DNA of 64,000 nt from Robertkochia sediminum (GTDB lineage: Bacteria > Bacteroidota > Bacteroidia > Flavobacteriales > Flavobacteriaceae). Location of the stretch: NCBI RefSeq assembly GCF_016786255.1, contig NZ_JADMKT010000078.1, positions 62,001 through 126,000 on the forward strand. Reading direction: 5' to 3'. The position numbers were made by a program, and so were the translations under genes. Below are positions 41,038 to 51,481 of the stretch, piece by piece. The stretch's first letter is position 1. Each line of letters opens with the position of its first letter. Below the pieces are notes generated by a model. The model saw nothing but the letters and a program-made list of their open reading frames with translations, was not told the origin of the DNA and made no database searches.

Positions 41038-41988
41038 TTATTTCAGAAGTGCTGAGATCTGATCGGCAAGTTCAACCCCGATACGATCCTGTGCTTCTGC
41101 TGTAGCAGCACCAATATGAGGAGTTAAAGACACCTTGGGGTGCATTAATACTCTGATAGCCGGAGTAGGCTCATTTTCGAATACATCAAGGCCTGCGAAG
41201 GCGAGCTGTTCGTTGTCCAGCGCTTCGACCATGGCCACTTCATCAATAACTCCGCCTCGAGCGGCATTGATGAGTCCTGCTGTATTCTTCATGAGTTCAA
41301 ATTCCTTTTTACCGATCACATATTCCTTTTGAGCAGGAACGTGAAGACTGATAAAATCAGACTCTTTAAGGACTTCTTCCTTAGAAACGGTATTGATGTT
41401 GAAGTCAACGGTTTGGCCGTCAAAGAAAGGGAGCGTGATCGTAACCGCTTCGATAAACGGATCATAAGCGATGACCTTCATCCCGAGACCGAGGGCGATC
41501 TTCGCAGTTTCTTGTCCGATACGTCCGATCCCAATAATCCCCATGGTCTTACCGCGTAATTCGGAGCCTCCGGCGTATGCTTTTTTGAGGGTGCCAAATT
41601 TACTTTCCCCTTCCAGTGGCATATTTCTGTTGGCGTCGTGAAGGAATCGCACGCCTCCGAAAAGGTGTGCAAAAACCAATTCGGCTACCGATGACGATGA
41701 AGCGGCCGGTGTGTTGATCACGTGCAGGCCTTTGCTGCGGGCATAATCAACGTCGATGTTGTCCATACCCACTCCTCCGCGGCCTATGATCTTAAGGCTT
41801 GGGCAGGCGTCTATAAGTTCTTTGCGTACTTTAGTGGCACTGCGTACCAGGATCACACCTACCTCGTGTTCGTTAATGTAATTTTCGAGTTGTTCCTGAG
41901 CTACTTTAGTGGTGATCACTTCGAATCCGGCATCCTGCAGGGCTTTTTCGCCACTGGCAGAAATTCCGTCGTTAGCTAATATTTTCAT
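41038..41988 (-). CDS. serA: D-3-phosphoglycerate dehydrogenase, short form without ACT domain
   Basis: The 316-residue NAD-dependent D-2-hydroxyacid dehydrogenase has the substrate loop GRGGVGMDNIDVDYA, the Rossmann motif GIIGIGRIGQE and catalytic Arg, Glu and His in NAARGGVIDE, FENEPTP and LTPHIGAAT. It oxidises 3-phosphoglycerate for serine synthesis. The usual C-terminal serine-binding ACT domain is missing, so feedback by serine is unlikely through that route. serC lies 32 bases upstream on the same strand. Confidence 0.93.
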   Translation of the reverse strand: MKILANDGISASGEKALQDAGFEVITTKVAQEQLENYINEHEVGVILVRSATKVRKELIDACPSLKIIGRGGVGMDNIDVDYARSKGLHVINTPAASSSSVAELVFAHLFGGVRFLHDANRNMPLEGESKFGTLKKAYAGGSELRGKTMGIIGIGRIGQETAKIALGLGMKVIAYDPFIEAVTITLPFFDGQTVDFNINTVSKEEVLKESDFISLHVPAQKEYVIGKKEFELMKNTAGLINAARGGVIDEVAMVEALDNEQLAFAGLDVFENEPTPAIRVLMHPKVSLTPHIGAATAEAQDRIGVELADQISALLK

Positions 41989-42020
41989 GATTTTATTCTC
42001 TTTCCGTTTGTAATTCGGGG

Positions 42021-43085
42021 TTATGCTTTCTTTTCAAGGTCTTGCATTACATCTGCAAGCAGTTGTACGCTATCTACATCCATGGCATTGTACATCGATG
42101 CGCGATATCCTCCTACGCTGCGGTGACCGTTAATACCACTGATGCCGGCTTCTGCCACCAATTTGTCGAAAACAGGCTTTACCGATTCGTCGGCAAGGTT
42201 AAAAGTAGCGTTCATCATTGAGCGATCTTCCTTTGCTGCAAATCCTTTGAAAAGCGGATTGCGGTCGATCTCTGTATAGATGATCTCTGCTTTATTGTTG
42301 TTGCGCTCTTCAATAGCCTTTACGCCTCCGAGGCCTTTAAGCCAGCGCAGGTTAAGCATAGAGGTGTAGACGGCAAATACCGGAGGGGTATTGAACATGC
42401 TGTCCTTATCCATATGCTGACGGTAATCGAGCATGGATGGAAGTGTTCTTGATACTTTTCCCAGAACATCTTCTTTGATCACCACCAGAGTTGTTCCCGC
42501 AGGCCCCATATTTTTCTGGGCTCCGGCATAGATAATGGAGAATTTTGAATTGTCGATGGCTCTGGAGAAAATATCAGAACTCATATCGGCCATCATAGGC
42601 ACATGGGTATCCGGAAACTCTTTGATCTGCGTCCCGAAGATCGTATTATTGGTCGTGCAGTGAAAATAATCGGCATCTTCAGGGATAGTATACCCTTTAG
42701 GGATGTAATTGAAATTCGCGTCTTTAGACGACGCAACCTCTACCACCTCTCCCAGGAGTCTGGCTTCTTTTATGGCCTTGGCTGCCCAGGTTCCGGTATT
42801 GAGATAAGCTGCTTTATTTTCTAGAAGATTATAGGCTACATTGAGAAATTGCATGCTGGCACCCCCCTGAAGAAAGAGGGCCTTATATCCCTTGCCTTCC
42901 AATCCGAGCAACTCAAGCGCCAGAGCCTGAGCTTCTTCCATGATCGCGATAAATTCCTTACTGCGGTGGGAGATCTCCAGGATCGATAAACCGATACCAT
43001 CAAGGTCAAGTATGGCTTGAGATGCCTGTTCAAAAACCGTTTGGGGAAGAATGCAGGGACCTGCACTAAAGTTGTGTTTTTTCAT
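42021..43085 (-). CDS. serC: Phosphoserine aminotransferase
   Basis: The 354-residue fold-type I PLP enzyme converts 3-phosphohydroxypyruvate to O-phospho-L-serine. It starts [13 protein letters not shown] and has the PLP Lys191 in [10 protein letters not shown], the TNNTIFGTQ loop and a C-terminal [18 protein letters not shown]. Length is normal. It forms an operon with serA. Its product is also the reported substrate of CapA-type cysteate synthase. Confidence 0.96.
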   Translation of the reverse strand: MKKHNFSAGPCILPQTVFEQASQAILDLDGIGLSILEISHRSKEFIAIMEEAQALALELLGLEGKGYKALFLQGGASMQFLNVAYNLLENKAAYLNTGTWAAKAIKEARLLGEVVEVASSKDANFNYIPKGYTIPEDADYFHCTTNNTIFGTQIKEFPDTHVPMMADMSSDIFSRAIDNSKFSIIYAGAQKNMGPAGTTLVVIKEDVLGKVSRTLPSMLDYRQHMDKDSMFNTPPVFAVYTSMLNLRWLKGLGGVKAIEERNNNKAEIIYTEIDRNPLFKGFAAKEDRSMMNATFNLADESVKPVFDKLVAEAGISGINGHRSVGGYRASMYNAMDVDSVQLLADVMQDLEKKA

Positions 43086-43371
43086 AGATCCAGATAGTCA
43101 ATTACGAATTTTAAGTATGCCTACAAATTTGCATATTATTGCCCGAATAGCATGGCATAAAACTCATAATTTTCAGGGGGGATTTGGGTAAAATATTACC
43201 GAAATCGTAAAAGATTAAGAATAGTCTTAGTAGATAGTTAATTAATACTGTGATTTGGTGATACTTGATAGATCGTACCCCATACAAAGGCCGGGAATCT
43301 TAAAACATTAACATTCACGGCCTGTCAGGCATGCCATTGGTTGGCTTGATGTTCGTTATTTCACGACCTTT

Positions 43372-43878
43372 TTATTTGAGCATATCTTCAAGGTCGATCT
43401 CAATGACCTTGTTTTGATCGCCATTGGTAAGTAAGATCCTGTATTTCTTCTTGTTCAATTTGTTCTTTTTATACAATGAAGAGTACTGACTGTTCTTAAC
43501 ATCCCAACCTTGGTACTGCTCAAGGATCTTATCTATAATGGATTCCGGCAATAACACATCGGTATACTTTTCCATACACCTTGTGATCTCGCCCTTGCTG
43601 TTGTACGTGGTATACATAGAGCCTCTTTTACACTTAAATTCAATGTGATACTCACTTTTCGTACTGCCGCGATAGAATTCACTCTCAATAAGATCGTAAT
43701 TCGCTGCTTTTGCCTGTAATTCAAGAGCCATCTGCGGCGTGTTATCGTCCTGCATGGCTTTGATGAATTTAGAGTTCTTTGAAGTTACCGTTACGTCTTC
43801 CAGTGTTACTGTCGTTTCCTGTGCGCTGAGTATCCCAAAGGAGAATACTGCCAGTGCGCTGATGATGAATGTTTTCAT
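43372..43878 (-). CDS. Secreted hypothetical protein (PepSY-like)
   Basis: The 168-residue protein begins MKTFIISALAVFSFGILSA, then QETTVTLEDVTV, a clear signal peptide. The body has FKCKRGSMYTTYNSKGEITRCMEKYTDVLLPESIIDKILEQYQGWDVKNSQYSSLYKKNK, a beta-strand-turn-helix pattern like PepSY-type domains of Bacteroidota. ATG 43878 is chosen because it starts the signal; the open frame begins 24 codons earlier. Function is unknown. It stands alone. Confidence 0.75.
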   Translation of the reverse strand: MKTFIISALAVFSFGILSAQETTVTLEDVTVTSKNSKFIKAMQDDNTPQMALELQAKAANYDLIESEFYRGSTKSEYHIEFKCKRGSMYTTYNSKGEITRCMEKYTDVLLPESIIDKILEQYQGWDVKNSQYSSLYKKNKLNKKKYRILLTNGDQNKVIEIDLEDMLK

Positions 43879-44082
43879 AATGATCTGATAAATGGTTCGG
43901 GGCAAAGATGCAGAAACAGAACAGGTGAAGTGTAGCAACCCCGTTGCCAAACATTTAACGGTCGTTGCGAAGTATTATAAAAATGCTTTTAAGGATTGAA
44001 AAAAATATTTCAAGTGTTAACTGAGGGCTCAAAAGAGCCAAAATGTAGGAGATAGAGGGTTAATTTGGGAATGGGGAAAGGA

Positions 44083-44137
44083 CCCCTTCCGGTCAAGCTA
44101 CGAGCTTGACCACCTTCCCTTAATTAAGTGGAAGGGG
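44083..44137. repeat. Nested inverted repeats
   Basis: Outer arms CCCCTTCC (44083-44090) and GGAAGGGG (44130-44137) enclose a perfect 9-bp inverted repeat GGTCAAGCT/AGCTTGACC (44091-44099, 44103-44111) and the palindrome CTTAATTAAG (44118-44127). The design recalls interspersed REP-like elements. Confidence 0.7.
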
Positions 44138-44179
44138 AACGTTCTTTTTTTGAATGTCGGGAAAGTTATTGAACATCAT

Positions 44180-44221
44180 CAAGAGCCAAGAGCCAAGAAC
44201 CAAGAGAAAAGAATAAAGAGG
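44180..44221 (+). repeat. 7-bp periodic repeat, six degenerate units
   Basis: Successive 7-mers CAAGAGC, CAAGAGC, CAAGAAC, CAAGAGA, AAAGAAT and AAAGAGG. Confidence 0.7.
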
Positions 44222-44286
44222 GATTATAGATAAAAAATTTTGAATCAGGGTGTTGTAAGTACTAAATTCTCGTATAACCGTGTCAT

Positions 44287-44310
44287 CCTCCGAAGCTTTA
44301 GCGAAGGAGG
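44287..44310. repeat. 24-bp imperfect palindrome
   Basis: Arms CCTCC and GGAGG, inner GC-TTTA-GC, with GAA on both sides that cannot pair. One strand reads as SFAKASE in translation, a widespread short bacterial repeat by my recollection. Confidence 0.6.
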
Positions 44311-44334
44311 GTGTCACTGCCTCACTGTTTCACT
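44311..44334 (+). repeat. 8-bp repeat, three units, entering the AraC-type gene
   Basis: GTGTCACT, GCCTCACT and GTTTCACT. The second and third units supply the stop codon and last residues of the gene on the minus strand. Confidence 0.5.
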
Positions 44335-46247
44335 AACTTAGTGGCATTGATCACATGGGTTCTTGCGCTTTGGGGGAAATTCATGCTATCCAGTAAAGCC
44401 TGGTATCGCTCTGACGACCCGAGAGGCGACAGATCGGGTTCCTGGGCGAGCCAGGTCATTTCAACCTCTCTCGCCTCATAAGAGCGTTCAAGCCAGTCCA
44501 GACACTTATCATAATCGTCTTCATAGGCGGCATAGAGGGCAAGGAACCAGGCAGGGCTGCCAGACTCCTCATTGCTGTAGGCTTGATCAAGCGCGACAAG
44601 CTGCGCATTACGAGTTTCATGATCCCCATTTCTGTCGGCAACTATAGCGGTTACCCAACTTATGATAGGAGATCGTTCTTCAAAAGTAGTTAAATAGTGA
44701 CTCAGGGCGGCTTCCATTTTTTCTTCTTCTCCCAGAAAATAATAGGCTTTGATAGCTTCCCTTAGAAAATTCATTTCATCCTTATAAATAGGGTAGTTTT
44801 CATTCATGATCTCCTTAGCGTGTTCGTGCTCCTGAAGAAAGGTCCAATTAATAGCCATAAGCACATCGACCAACCCCATCTTAGGGTATCTTTGCTTATA
44901 GAACAAATGTCCTTCGTGTGCTTTTTGAAAATCGCCTGTTTTGGTGGCGAAATCGGTATTAAATGTTTTGTGATCTTCAAAGCTAACCTGCGACAGCTCC
45001 GGATAATTGCTTCTGACATTTAGTCCATAATAAAAGAGGCAGTCTTTAAATGTGTAAAGTGCCAGTTGGTCGTCCGGATCCATTTGCAGTGCTTTACGTA
45101 AAATGGGGACAAACGCTTTCCATGCTTGTTTCTGGGGAATATAGGCCGAGACAGTACCTCCACTTGCCCATTCTCCTGCCAGTCTGATATAAGCTTCTGT
45201 AAACAGTGAATCTTCATCTATAGCCATTTGATAAAGTTCAATAGCCCTTTCCCAGGAGTCTCTCGTACCCGACAAGCTTTGCTCCATAGCTTGGTGGTAA
45301 TATTTTGTTGCAAGATCTGAACTGGTGTTTACCTGATCTTTATGTGGATAATAGTCGTCATTGTTTATATTCAACTTCGCAGTCACTCGGTTAGCTACTG
45401 CTGTCTGGATTTCGAAAGGAGTATTTGGGTCAAATTCCATAACGATACTTTCATCCCAAATGTGAATAGCTGTTTTGGGATCGATACAAAAAATATTAAC
45501 CTTAACTTGAGCTGCAGTACTTTGAAGACTCCCTTGGATCACTAGGTCTGCCCCTTGTTCTTCCGGAGGAAGGTCTTCCATATTATCAAGGTCAATGAAT
45601 CTTATATCCTGCTGCTTAATAAGGTCTGCTCGATTATTGATCGCGATGATGATCTCTTCTCTTATTCCTCGTGCCAAAGCATCATTCTGGGGGTCAGAAG
45701 TGAAGTTCAACAAAGGCATTACCGCAATAGAGGTGGTTTGTGACGAAGTTGCTGCAATTTCAGGGCCTTTTTGATCATTGCTAAAAAAACCTATTGCCCC
45801 AACGGCAAGAAAAGCCATCACAATAAGCACGATCAGGTAAGGGCGGGGGCTTTCTTTTTCTTTAGGCTGGATCGCATAGCGCTTCCCTAGTAATTCATTG
45901 ATCTCATTAGGATGGTAGGCGGTGTCTCCCGGGGTGAATCCGTATTTCTCCTTAAAGCACTTATTGAAATAGGTGGCGCTGTTAAATCCTACTTCGAATG
46001 CGACCTGAGAGGCAGTAAGATGGCCGTCTTTTAATAATTTCAGCGCCTTTTCGAGCCTGATATCTCTTACGAACTGAGTAACAGATTTACCGGTGCCCTT
46101 TTTGATCTTTCGGTATAGCTCAGAACGGCTATAGCCTGCTAATTGGGCAAAGGATTCCACATCAAAATCTTCCCGGTTCATATGTTCTATCACAATGCAT
46201 TCCAGGCGTTCGATATAGGTGGTCGAAGCAGATGTCTCCTCAGCCAT
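44322..46247 (-). CDS. Membrane-bound AraC-type regulator with periplasmic TPR-like domain
   Basis: The 641-residue protein has an N-terminal AraC HTH domain (residues ~10-112, with ESFAQLAGYSRSELYRKIKK and ASQVAFEVGFNSATYFNKCFKEKYGFTP), a single membrane helix (about 138-155), and a long C-terminal part. That part begins with a TolB/FlgO-like segment (SIAVMPLLNFTSDPQNDALARGIREEII), followed by TPR-like helices. The design is a one-component transmembrane regulator, like CadC but with an AraC head. ATG 46247 is preferred over TTG 46253. The signal and targets are unknown. Confidence 0.82.
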   Translation of the reverse strand: MAEETSASTTYIERLECIVIEHMNREDFDVESFAQLAGYSRSELYRKIKKGTGKSVTQFVRDIRLEKALKLLKDGHLTASQVAFEVGFNSATYFNKCFKEKYGFTPGDTAYHPNEINELLGKRYAIQPKEKESPRPYLIVLIVMAFLAVGAIGFFSNDQKGPEIAATSSQTTSIAVMPLLNFTSDPQNDALARGIREEIIIAINNRADLIKQQDIRFIDLDNMEDLPPEEQGADLVIQGSLQSTAAQVKVNIFCIDPKTAIHIWDESIVMEFDPNTPFEIQTAVANRVTAKLNINNDDYYPHKDQVNTSSDLATKYYHQAMEQSLSGTRDSWERAIELYQMAIDEDSLFTEAYIRLAGEWASGGTVSAYIPQKQAWKAFVPILRKALQMDPDDQLALYTFKDCLFYYGLNVRSNYPELSQVSFEDHKTFNTDFATKTGDFQKAHEGHLFYKQRYPKMGLVDVLMAINWTFLQEHEHAKEIMNENYPIYKDEMNFLREAIKAYYFLGEEEKMEAALSHYLTTFEERSPIISWVTAIVADRNGDHETRNAQLVALDQAYSNEESGSPAWFLALYAAYEDDYDKCLDWLERSYEAREVEMTWLAQEPDLSPLGSSERYQALLDSMNFPQSARTHVINATKLVKQ

Positions 46248-46278
46248 TTTCAAGGTTGCTTATTGATCGGTTGTTGCG

Positions 46279-46286
46279 CAAAAATA
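46279..46286 (-). promoter_or_regulatory. -7 box TATTTTTG of the AraC-type gene
   Basis: Perfect TAnnTTTG on the minus strand, 31 bases before ATG 46247. Confidence 0.45.
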
Positions 46287-46458
46287 CTCAAAATCAACCT
46301 TTTATAATAAGCCGACCGGGCTAAACTACTGTGGACTAACCTTAAAAGACTTTAGAATAAAGGAATAGGCTATAACGCAAAATTCACTTTCAAGATGAAG
46401 AACAGTGACATTACCTTCATCTTTCATTCGAAAGGAAAGAGGCGTGCGCGGGATCTCT

Positions 46459-47520
46459 CTATAGTGATAACAGGAACCTGATCACATCTACACCATCGGC
46501 GTAATCATTAAGACCCGGACGCTGGGTTTGTCCAAAAGGAATGGCGTCGTTATCCCAGTGATTTCCTACGATACATTGTATCTTCTCCTGATCTTCCTCC
46601 AACTTTTTGCGCAAGGCATTTTGATCTGTATAAAACTCGTAGAAGAGCGTGGCAATAGGAGAGGCGTACGAAGGATCTTCCTTGAGCATCAGGAATCCGT
46701 TTTCCTTAAGTTTATAGAGGCTCATGAGGTATACGGCCTTATTGTAGTCGTAATTGTTGGCGTATTTGGTTTCTTCAATGATCTCCTTGTACGGGTAGAT
46801 GGCCTTAAAAAAGGTGTCGAAATCATACCCCTCGGGTACAAAAAGCTTGGATACGTTACGACATCCGAGTCCGTAGTACCGGAAAATATCTTCCCCCAGG
46901 GCATGTAATTCTTCAGTAGTTTCCTTACCGGTGATCACGGCAGCAGAATTCCTGTTCTTGCGAATAATGTGCGGCTTACCCTTAAAGTAATACTCGAAGT
47001 ATCTTGCTGTATTGTCGCTCCCTGTGGCGATCACAGCATCATAATCAGTTAACTGCTCGGTGGTGAATTTCACCATACCCTTGAAAGTCGGGTCTGCAAA
47101 TTCCAGGTATTTTACGAGATAGGGAAGCAGATGCTTGTCGTTAGATGAAAGTTTTACTACGGACTTGTGTCCCAGGATAAGCACCGATAAAAGATCGTGA
47201 AATCCGACCATGGGGATATTTCCCGCCATGATAATGGCGATGGTCTTTTTATTGGACTCTTCAAGCAGGTAAGAAGACATCCACTCTTTAAGATGTGACG
47301 CATCGAGTAATTCGCTCCATCCCTTGAACGCAAATGCCAGTTGTGCACGGGTAAACCACTGATTGTGCTCTCCGGCAAGTTTGATCTGATGCAGAAATCC
47401 ATCGTAAAACGTGTCGTTGTTCAAAACATCGTCGTTTCGCACCGGCTCCGGACTTTGGAACTGTTTTAAAAAACGGCCCAGATGTTCAAGGGCGTTGATT
47501 CTGCTATGGATATCACTCAT
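46459..47520 (-). CDS. LuxC-type acyl-CoA reductase
   Basis: The 353-residue protein belongs to the aldehyde-dehydrogenase-like LuxC family (PF05893). IAIIMAGNIPMVGFHDLLSVLILGHKSVVKLSS is the NADP-binding part, and the likely catalytic Cys220 lies in YYGLGCRNVSKLFVPEGYD. LuxC reduces activated fatty acids to aldehydes. No luxAB or luxDE genes are present, so light production is not implied. It is divergent from a dicluster ferredoxin over 235 bases, and lies near serA-serC, a grouping I recall in other flavobacteria. Confidence 0.87.
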   Translation of the reverse strand: MSDIHSRINALEHLGRFLKQFQSPEPVRNDDVLNNDTFYDGFLHQIKLAGEHNQWFTRAQLAFAFKGWSELLDASHLKEWMSSYLLEESNKKTIAIIMAGNIPMVGFHDLLSVLILGHKSVVKLSSNDKHLLPYLVKYLEFADPTFKGMVKFTTEQLTDYDAVIATGSDNTARYFEYYFKGKPHIIRKNRNSAAVITGKETTEELHALGEDIFRYYGLGCRNVSKLFVPEGYDFDTFFKAIYPYKEIIEETKYANNYDYNKAVYLMSLYKLKENGFLMLKEDPSYASPIATLFYEFYTDQNALRKKLEEDQEKIQCIVGNHWDNDAIPFGQTQRPGLNDYADGVDVIRFLLSL

Positions 47521-47551
47521 GCTTATCGCTCTTCTTTAATTTTGATCGGGG

Positions 47552-47559
47552 CAAATTTA
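47552..47559 (-). promoter_or_regulatory. -7 box TAAATTTG of the LuxC-type gene
   Basis: Perfect TAnnTTTG on the minus strand, 31 bases before ATG 47520. Confidence 0.45.
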
Positions 47560-47713
47560 CGATTTGCACTTCATTTTGCCACAGTTTTCCCAATAAGGTT
47601 CATCACAAGCAGTAAGAATGGTTTCTCGGCAGGTATACGGATATCCAATTGGGATATATAAATTTTTTATGGACGTATTTAGGATATTTTTTTTCAAAAC
47701 AACCTCTTTGCCG

Positions 47714-47721
47714 TATTTTTG
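47714..47721 (+). promoter_or_regulatory. -7 box TATTTTTG of the ferredoxin gene
   Basis: Perfect TAnnTTTG element 34 bases before ATG 47756, without a clear -33 TTG. Confidence 0.45.
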
Positions 47722-47743
47722 TGGCTCATTTAATCCTTATTGA

Positions 47744-48109
<366 letters not shown>

Positions 48110-48152
48110 AGACCTTATTTTTATAAAAGATTGTAAAATCCTGAGCTACTGC

Positions 48153-48185
48153 TTGGGATTTTTTTGTTTTTAACTCGTATTTTTG
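48153..48185 (+). promoter_or_regulatory. Promoter of ychF
   Basis: TTG (48153-48155), 22 bases, then TATTTTTG (48178-48185), both elements of the Bacteroidota consensus. The ATG is at 48205. Confidence 0.55.
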
Positions 48186-48204
48186 CCGCTCTAAAACAAG
48201 AACT

Positions 48205-49296
48205 ATGAAAGCCGGTATTGTAGGTTTACCTAACGTTGGAAAATCAACACTCTTTAACTGTTTGTCAAATGCGAAAGCGCAGAGTGCAAACTTTCCCTTT
48301 TGTACTATAGAACCCAATCTGGGGGTGGTTAATGTTCCCGATCCGCGAATCGAAAAATTGGAATCGCTGGTCAATCCGGAGAGGGTAATGCCGGCAAGCG
48401 TTGAGATCGTAGATATCGCCGGACTGGTACGTGGTGCCAGTAAGGGGGAAGGTCTGGGAAATCAGTTCCTGGGAAATATCAGGGAGTGTAATGCCATTAT
48501 TCACGTATTGCGATGTTTCGATAACGACAATATCGTACACGTAGATGGAAGCATTGATCCTATAAGAGATAAGGAAACCATCGATATCGAGTTACAGCTA
48601 AAAGACCTTGAGACGGTTGAAAAAAGACTAGAAAAGGTGAATCGTGCTGCAAAAACAGGAGATAAGGACGCTCAGAAAGAACAGGCGGTACTGCAACGCT
48701 TTAAGGAAGCTTTGGAGAGTGGTGTGTCTGCAAGAGCCGTTGAAGTTACCGAAGATGAAGAGGAGTTCATGAAAGATTTCCAACTCCTTACCGCGAAGCC
48801 TATTCTTTACGTGTGTAATGTAGATGAAGCAGCTGCCAAGAACGGGAATGCTTATGTAGACCGCGTAAAAGAGGTGGTAAAGGACGAAAATGCAGAGATC
48901 CTTGTGTTGGCTGTTGCTACAGAAGCCGATATCGCAGAACTGGAAAGCTACGAAGAACGCCAGATGTTCCTGGAAGATATCGGATTGGATGAGCCGGGAG
49001 TATCCAAACTTATTCGTTCTGCCTATAAGCTGCTCAATTTGCAAACCTACTTTACGGCCGGTGTAAAAGAAGTAAGAGCATGGACCATACCGGTAGGTGC
49101 TACAGCGCCTAATGCCGCAGGGGTTATCCATACAGATTTTGAGAAAGGATTTATTCGCGCCGAGGTGATCGCCTATGCAGACTACGTGGAATACGGTAGT
49201 GAAGCCAAAGTAAAAGAAGCCGGGAAGATGCGAGTGGAAGGAAAGGAATACATCGTGAAAGATGGAGATGTGATGCATTTCCGCTTCAATGTATAA
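48205..49296 (+). CDS. ychF: Obg-family ATPase YchF
   Basis: The 363-residue protein starts MKAGIVGLPNVGKSTLFN (G1), has VDIAGLVRGASKGEGLGNQFL (G3), and CNVDEAA in place of the NKxD of GTPases, which explains the ATP preference known for the family. A coiled-coil domain and C-terminal TGS domain (FEKGFIRAEVIAYADYVEYG) follow. It binds ribosomes and has been linked to redox stress. Length is normal. Confidence 0.96.
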   Translation: MKAGIVGLPNVGKSTLFNCLSNAKAQSANFPFCTIEPNLGVVNVPDPRIEKLESLVNPERVMPASVEIVDIAGLVRGASKGEGLGNQFLGNIRECNAIIHVLRCFDNDNIVHVDGSIDPIRDKETIDIELQLKDLETVEKRLEKVNRAAKTGDKDAQKEQAVLQRFKEALESGVSARAVEVTEDEEEFMKDFQLLTAKPILYVCNVDEAAAKNGNAYVDRVKEVVKDENAEILVLAVATEADIAELESYEERQMFLEDIGLDEPGVSKLIRSAYKLLNLQTYFTAGVKEVRAWTIPVGATAPNAAGVIHTDFEKGFIRAEVIAYADYVEYGSEAKVKEAGKMRVEGKEYIVKDGDVMHFRFNV

Positions 49297-49320
49297 CTTC
49301 AGAGATCCTAAAAATATATA

Positions 49321-49349
49321 GAAAAGCAGGCTTTACGGCCTGCTTTTCA
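49321..49349 (+). terminator. Terminator of ychF
   Basis: GAAAAGCAGGC (49321-49331) pairs with GCCTGCTTTTC (49338-49348). The T-run is only four long. Confidence 0.75.
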
Positions 49350-49533
49350 TGGTTGTATACGGCAGGGGCATATGGAATGAATCCTGATTTTCCGGCATAA
49401 GTGTAGAAAATAACTTACAAAAAATCAGGAGTTTAACAATAAACAGTAGATTCTTGTTAATTACTTTAGGAGTTTACATATTTTATATTATACGCTGAAA
49501 CGCTATATTAGCACCAAACCCATAAATTACAGT

Positions 49534-51396
49534 ATGTCGCAAACAGTTCAATATACCGAAGACAATATACGTTCGTTAGACTGGAAAGAGCATATCCGGA
49601 TGCGTCCCGGAATGTATATCGGGAAATTGGGCGATGGTTCTTCTGCCGATGACGGGATCTATATCCTCATCAAGGAGGTCCTGGACAACTGTATTGACGA
49701 ATTCGTTATGGGGGCCGGAAAAACCATTGAGATCTCTATCCAGGGAGAAAAAGTTACCGTTAGGGATTACGGTAGGGGAATTCCGCTTGGGAAAGTGGTC
49801 GATGTGGTATCAAAGATGAATACGGGTGGTAAGTACGATACCCGTGCCTTTAAAAAGTCTGTAGGACTTAACGGGGTTGGTACCAAGGCGGTAAATGCCC
49901 TTTCTACCTATTTCCGTGTGGAATCTAACCGCGACGGACAGTCACGTGCTGCAGAATTCGAAAAAGGAAACCTCACCAACGAGGAGGCCCTGGAAGAAAC
50001 TTCACGAAGAAGAGGTACCAAAGTGACCTTTGTTCCGGATGAGACGATTTTCAGGAAGTATAAGTTCCGCCTGGAATACGTAGAGCGCATGGTGCGCAAT
50101 TACGTTTATCTTAACCCGGGACTTTCGATCATACTCAACGGAGAGAAGTATTATTCGGAGAACGGACTTAAAGACCTCCTCCAGGATAATACGAATGAAG
50201 AAGATATGCTTTACCCCATCATCCATTTAAGGGGTAACGATATTGAAGTGGCCATGACACATAGCCGCACCCAGTACAGTGAAGAATATCACTCCTTTGT
50301 TAACGGACAAAACACTACCCAGGGTGGTACGCACCTCGCTGCCTTCCGTGAGGCCGTAGTTAAGACCATCAGAGACTTTTACGGGAAAAATTTCGATGCG
50401 TCGGATATTCGTAAATCGATCATCGCAGCCATTTCCATCAAAGTCATGGAGCCGGTTTTCGAAAGCCAGACCAAAACTAAACTCGGTTCTACCGATATGG
50501 GAGGTGAATTGCCTACCGTGCGTACGTATATCAACGACTTTATAGGGACGCAACTGGACAACTACCTGCACAAGAACCCGGAAACTGCCGAAAAGATCCA
50601 GAGAAAGATCCTCCAGGCAGAGAAGGAGCGAAAGGAATTGTCGGGGATTCGCAAGCTGGCCAGGGAAAGAGCTAAAAAAGCCAGCCTTCACAATAAAAAA
50701 CTAAGAGACTGCCGCGTTCACCTGGGCGACATGAAAAAGGACCGCCGACTCGAAACTACCCTGTTCATTACGGAGGGGGATTCGGCTTCGGGTTCCATCA
50801 CCAAGTCGCGCGATGTGAACACCCAGGCGGTATTCAGCCTCAGGGGTAAACCGCTCAATTCTTACGGAATGAGTAAAAAGATCGTTTACGAGAACGAGGA
50901 GTTCAACCTCCTTCAGGCTGCCTTAAATATCGAAGAGTCACTCGAAGACCTGCGCTACAACAATATCGTGATCGCTACCGATGCCGATGTCGATGGGATG
51001 CACATTCGTCTGCTGCTCATTACCTTTTTTCTGCAATTCTTCCCTGAACTCATCAAGGAAGGGCACCTCTACATACTTCAAACCCCGTTATTCAGGGTGC
51101 GTAATAAAAAAGAGACCATATACTGCTACAGCGAGGAAGAGCGTAAGGCAGCGATCAGGAAACTTAAAGGTAAGCCGGAGATCACCCGATTTAAGGGACT
51201 TGGTGAGATCTCGCCAGATGAGTTCAAGCATTTTATCGGAGACGATATTCGTCTGGATCCCGTTATGCTCGACAAAGCCATGTCTATAGAGAGTTTACTG
51301 GAATTCTACATGGGAAAAAATACGCCCGATCGCCAAAAGTTCATCATCGAGAACCTGAAAGTAGAACTGGATGTGATCGAAGAAGACAATGAATAA
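49534..51396 (+). CDS. parE: DNA topoisomerase IV subunit B
   Basis: The 620-residue type II topoisomerase ATPase subunit has the GHKL fold ([37 protein letters not shown]), the transducer domain and a Toprim domain with EGDSASGSI and [10 protein letters not shown]. It lacks the long insertion of many GyrB proteins, and its partner ParC follows 85 bases later. The complex decatenates daughter chromosomes. Confidence 0.95.
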   Translation: MSQTVQYTEDNIRSLDWKEHIRMRPGMYIGKLGDGSSADDGIYILIKEVLDNCIDEFVMGAGKTIEISIQGEKVTVRDYGRGIPLGKVVDVVSKMNTGGKYDTRAFKKSVGLNGVGTKAVNALSTYFRVESNRDGQSRAAEFEKGNLTNEEALEETSRRRGTKVTFVPDETIFRKYKFRLEYVERMVRNYVYLNPGLSIILNGEKYYSENGLKDLLQDNTNEEDMLYPIIHLRGNDIEVAMTHSRTQYSEEYHSFVNGQNTTQGGTHLAAFREAVVKTIRDFYGKNFDASDIRKSIIAAISIKVMEPVFESQTKTKLGSTDMGGELPTVRTYINDFIGTQLDNYLHKNPETAEKIQRKILQAEKERKELSGIRKLARERAKKASLHNKKLRDCRVHLGDMKKDRRLETTLFITEGDSASGSITKSRDVNTQAVFSLRGKPLNSYGMSKKIVYENEEFNLLQAALNIEESLEDLRYNNIVIATDADVDGMHIRLLLITFFLQFFPELIKEGHLYILQTPLFRVRNKKETIYCYSEEERKAAIRKLKGKPEITRFKGLGEISPDEFKHFIGDDIRLDPVMLDKAMSIESLLEFYMGKNTPDRQKFIIENLKVELDVIEEDNE

Positions 51397-51481
51397 ACGC
51401 CATAGTAGCATAAACCCTGTGTTTCCGGGGCGCAAAAAGGAAATAAACAAACCCAACTATAAAGAATAAAACTTACTTGTA

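Larger units (their letters stand above)
43879..44321. other. Intergenic region packed with repeats
   Basis: No supported gene in this 443-base gap. It holds nested inverted repeats (44083-44137), a 7-bp periodic repeat (44180-44221), a palindrome (44287-44310) and an 8-bp repeat that runs into the 3-prime end of the AraC-type gene. Confidence 0.7.

Noticed and set aside
48628-49278. 216-codon frame antisense to ychF
   Set aside because: The product is Phe/Cys/His-rich, typical of a shadow frame, and ychF is intact.
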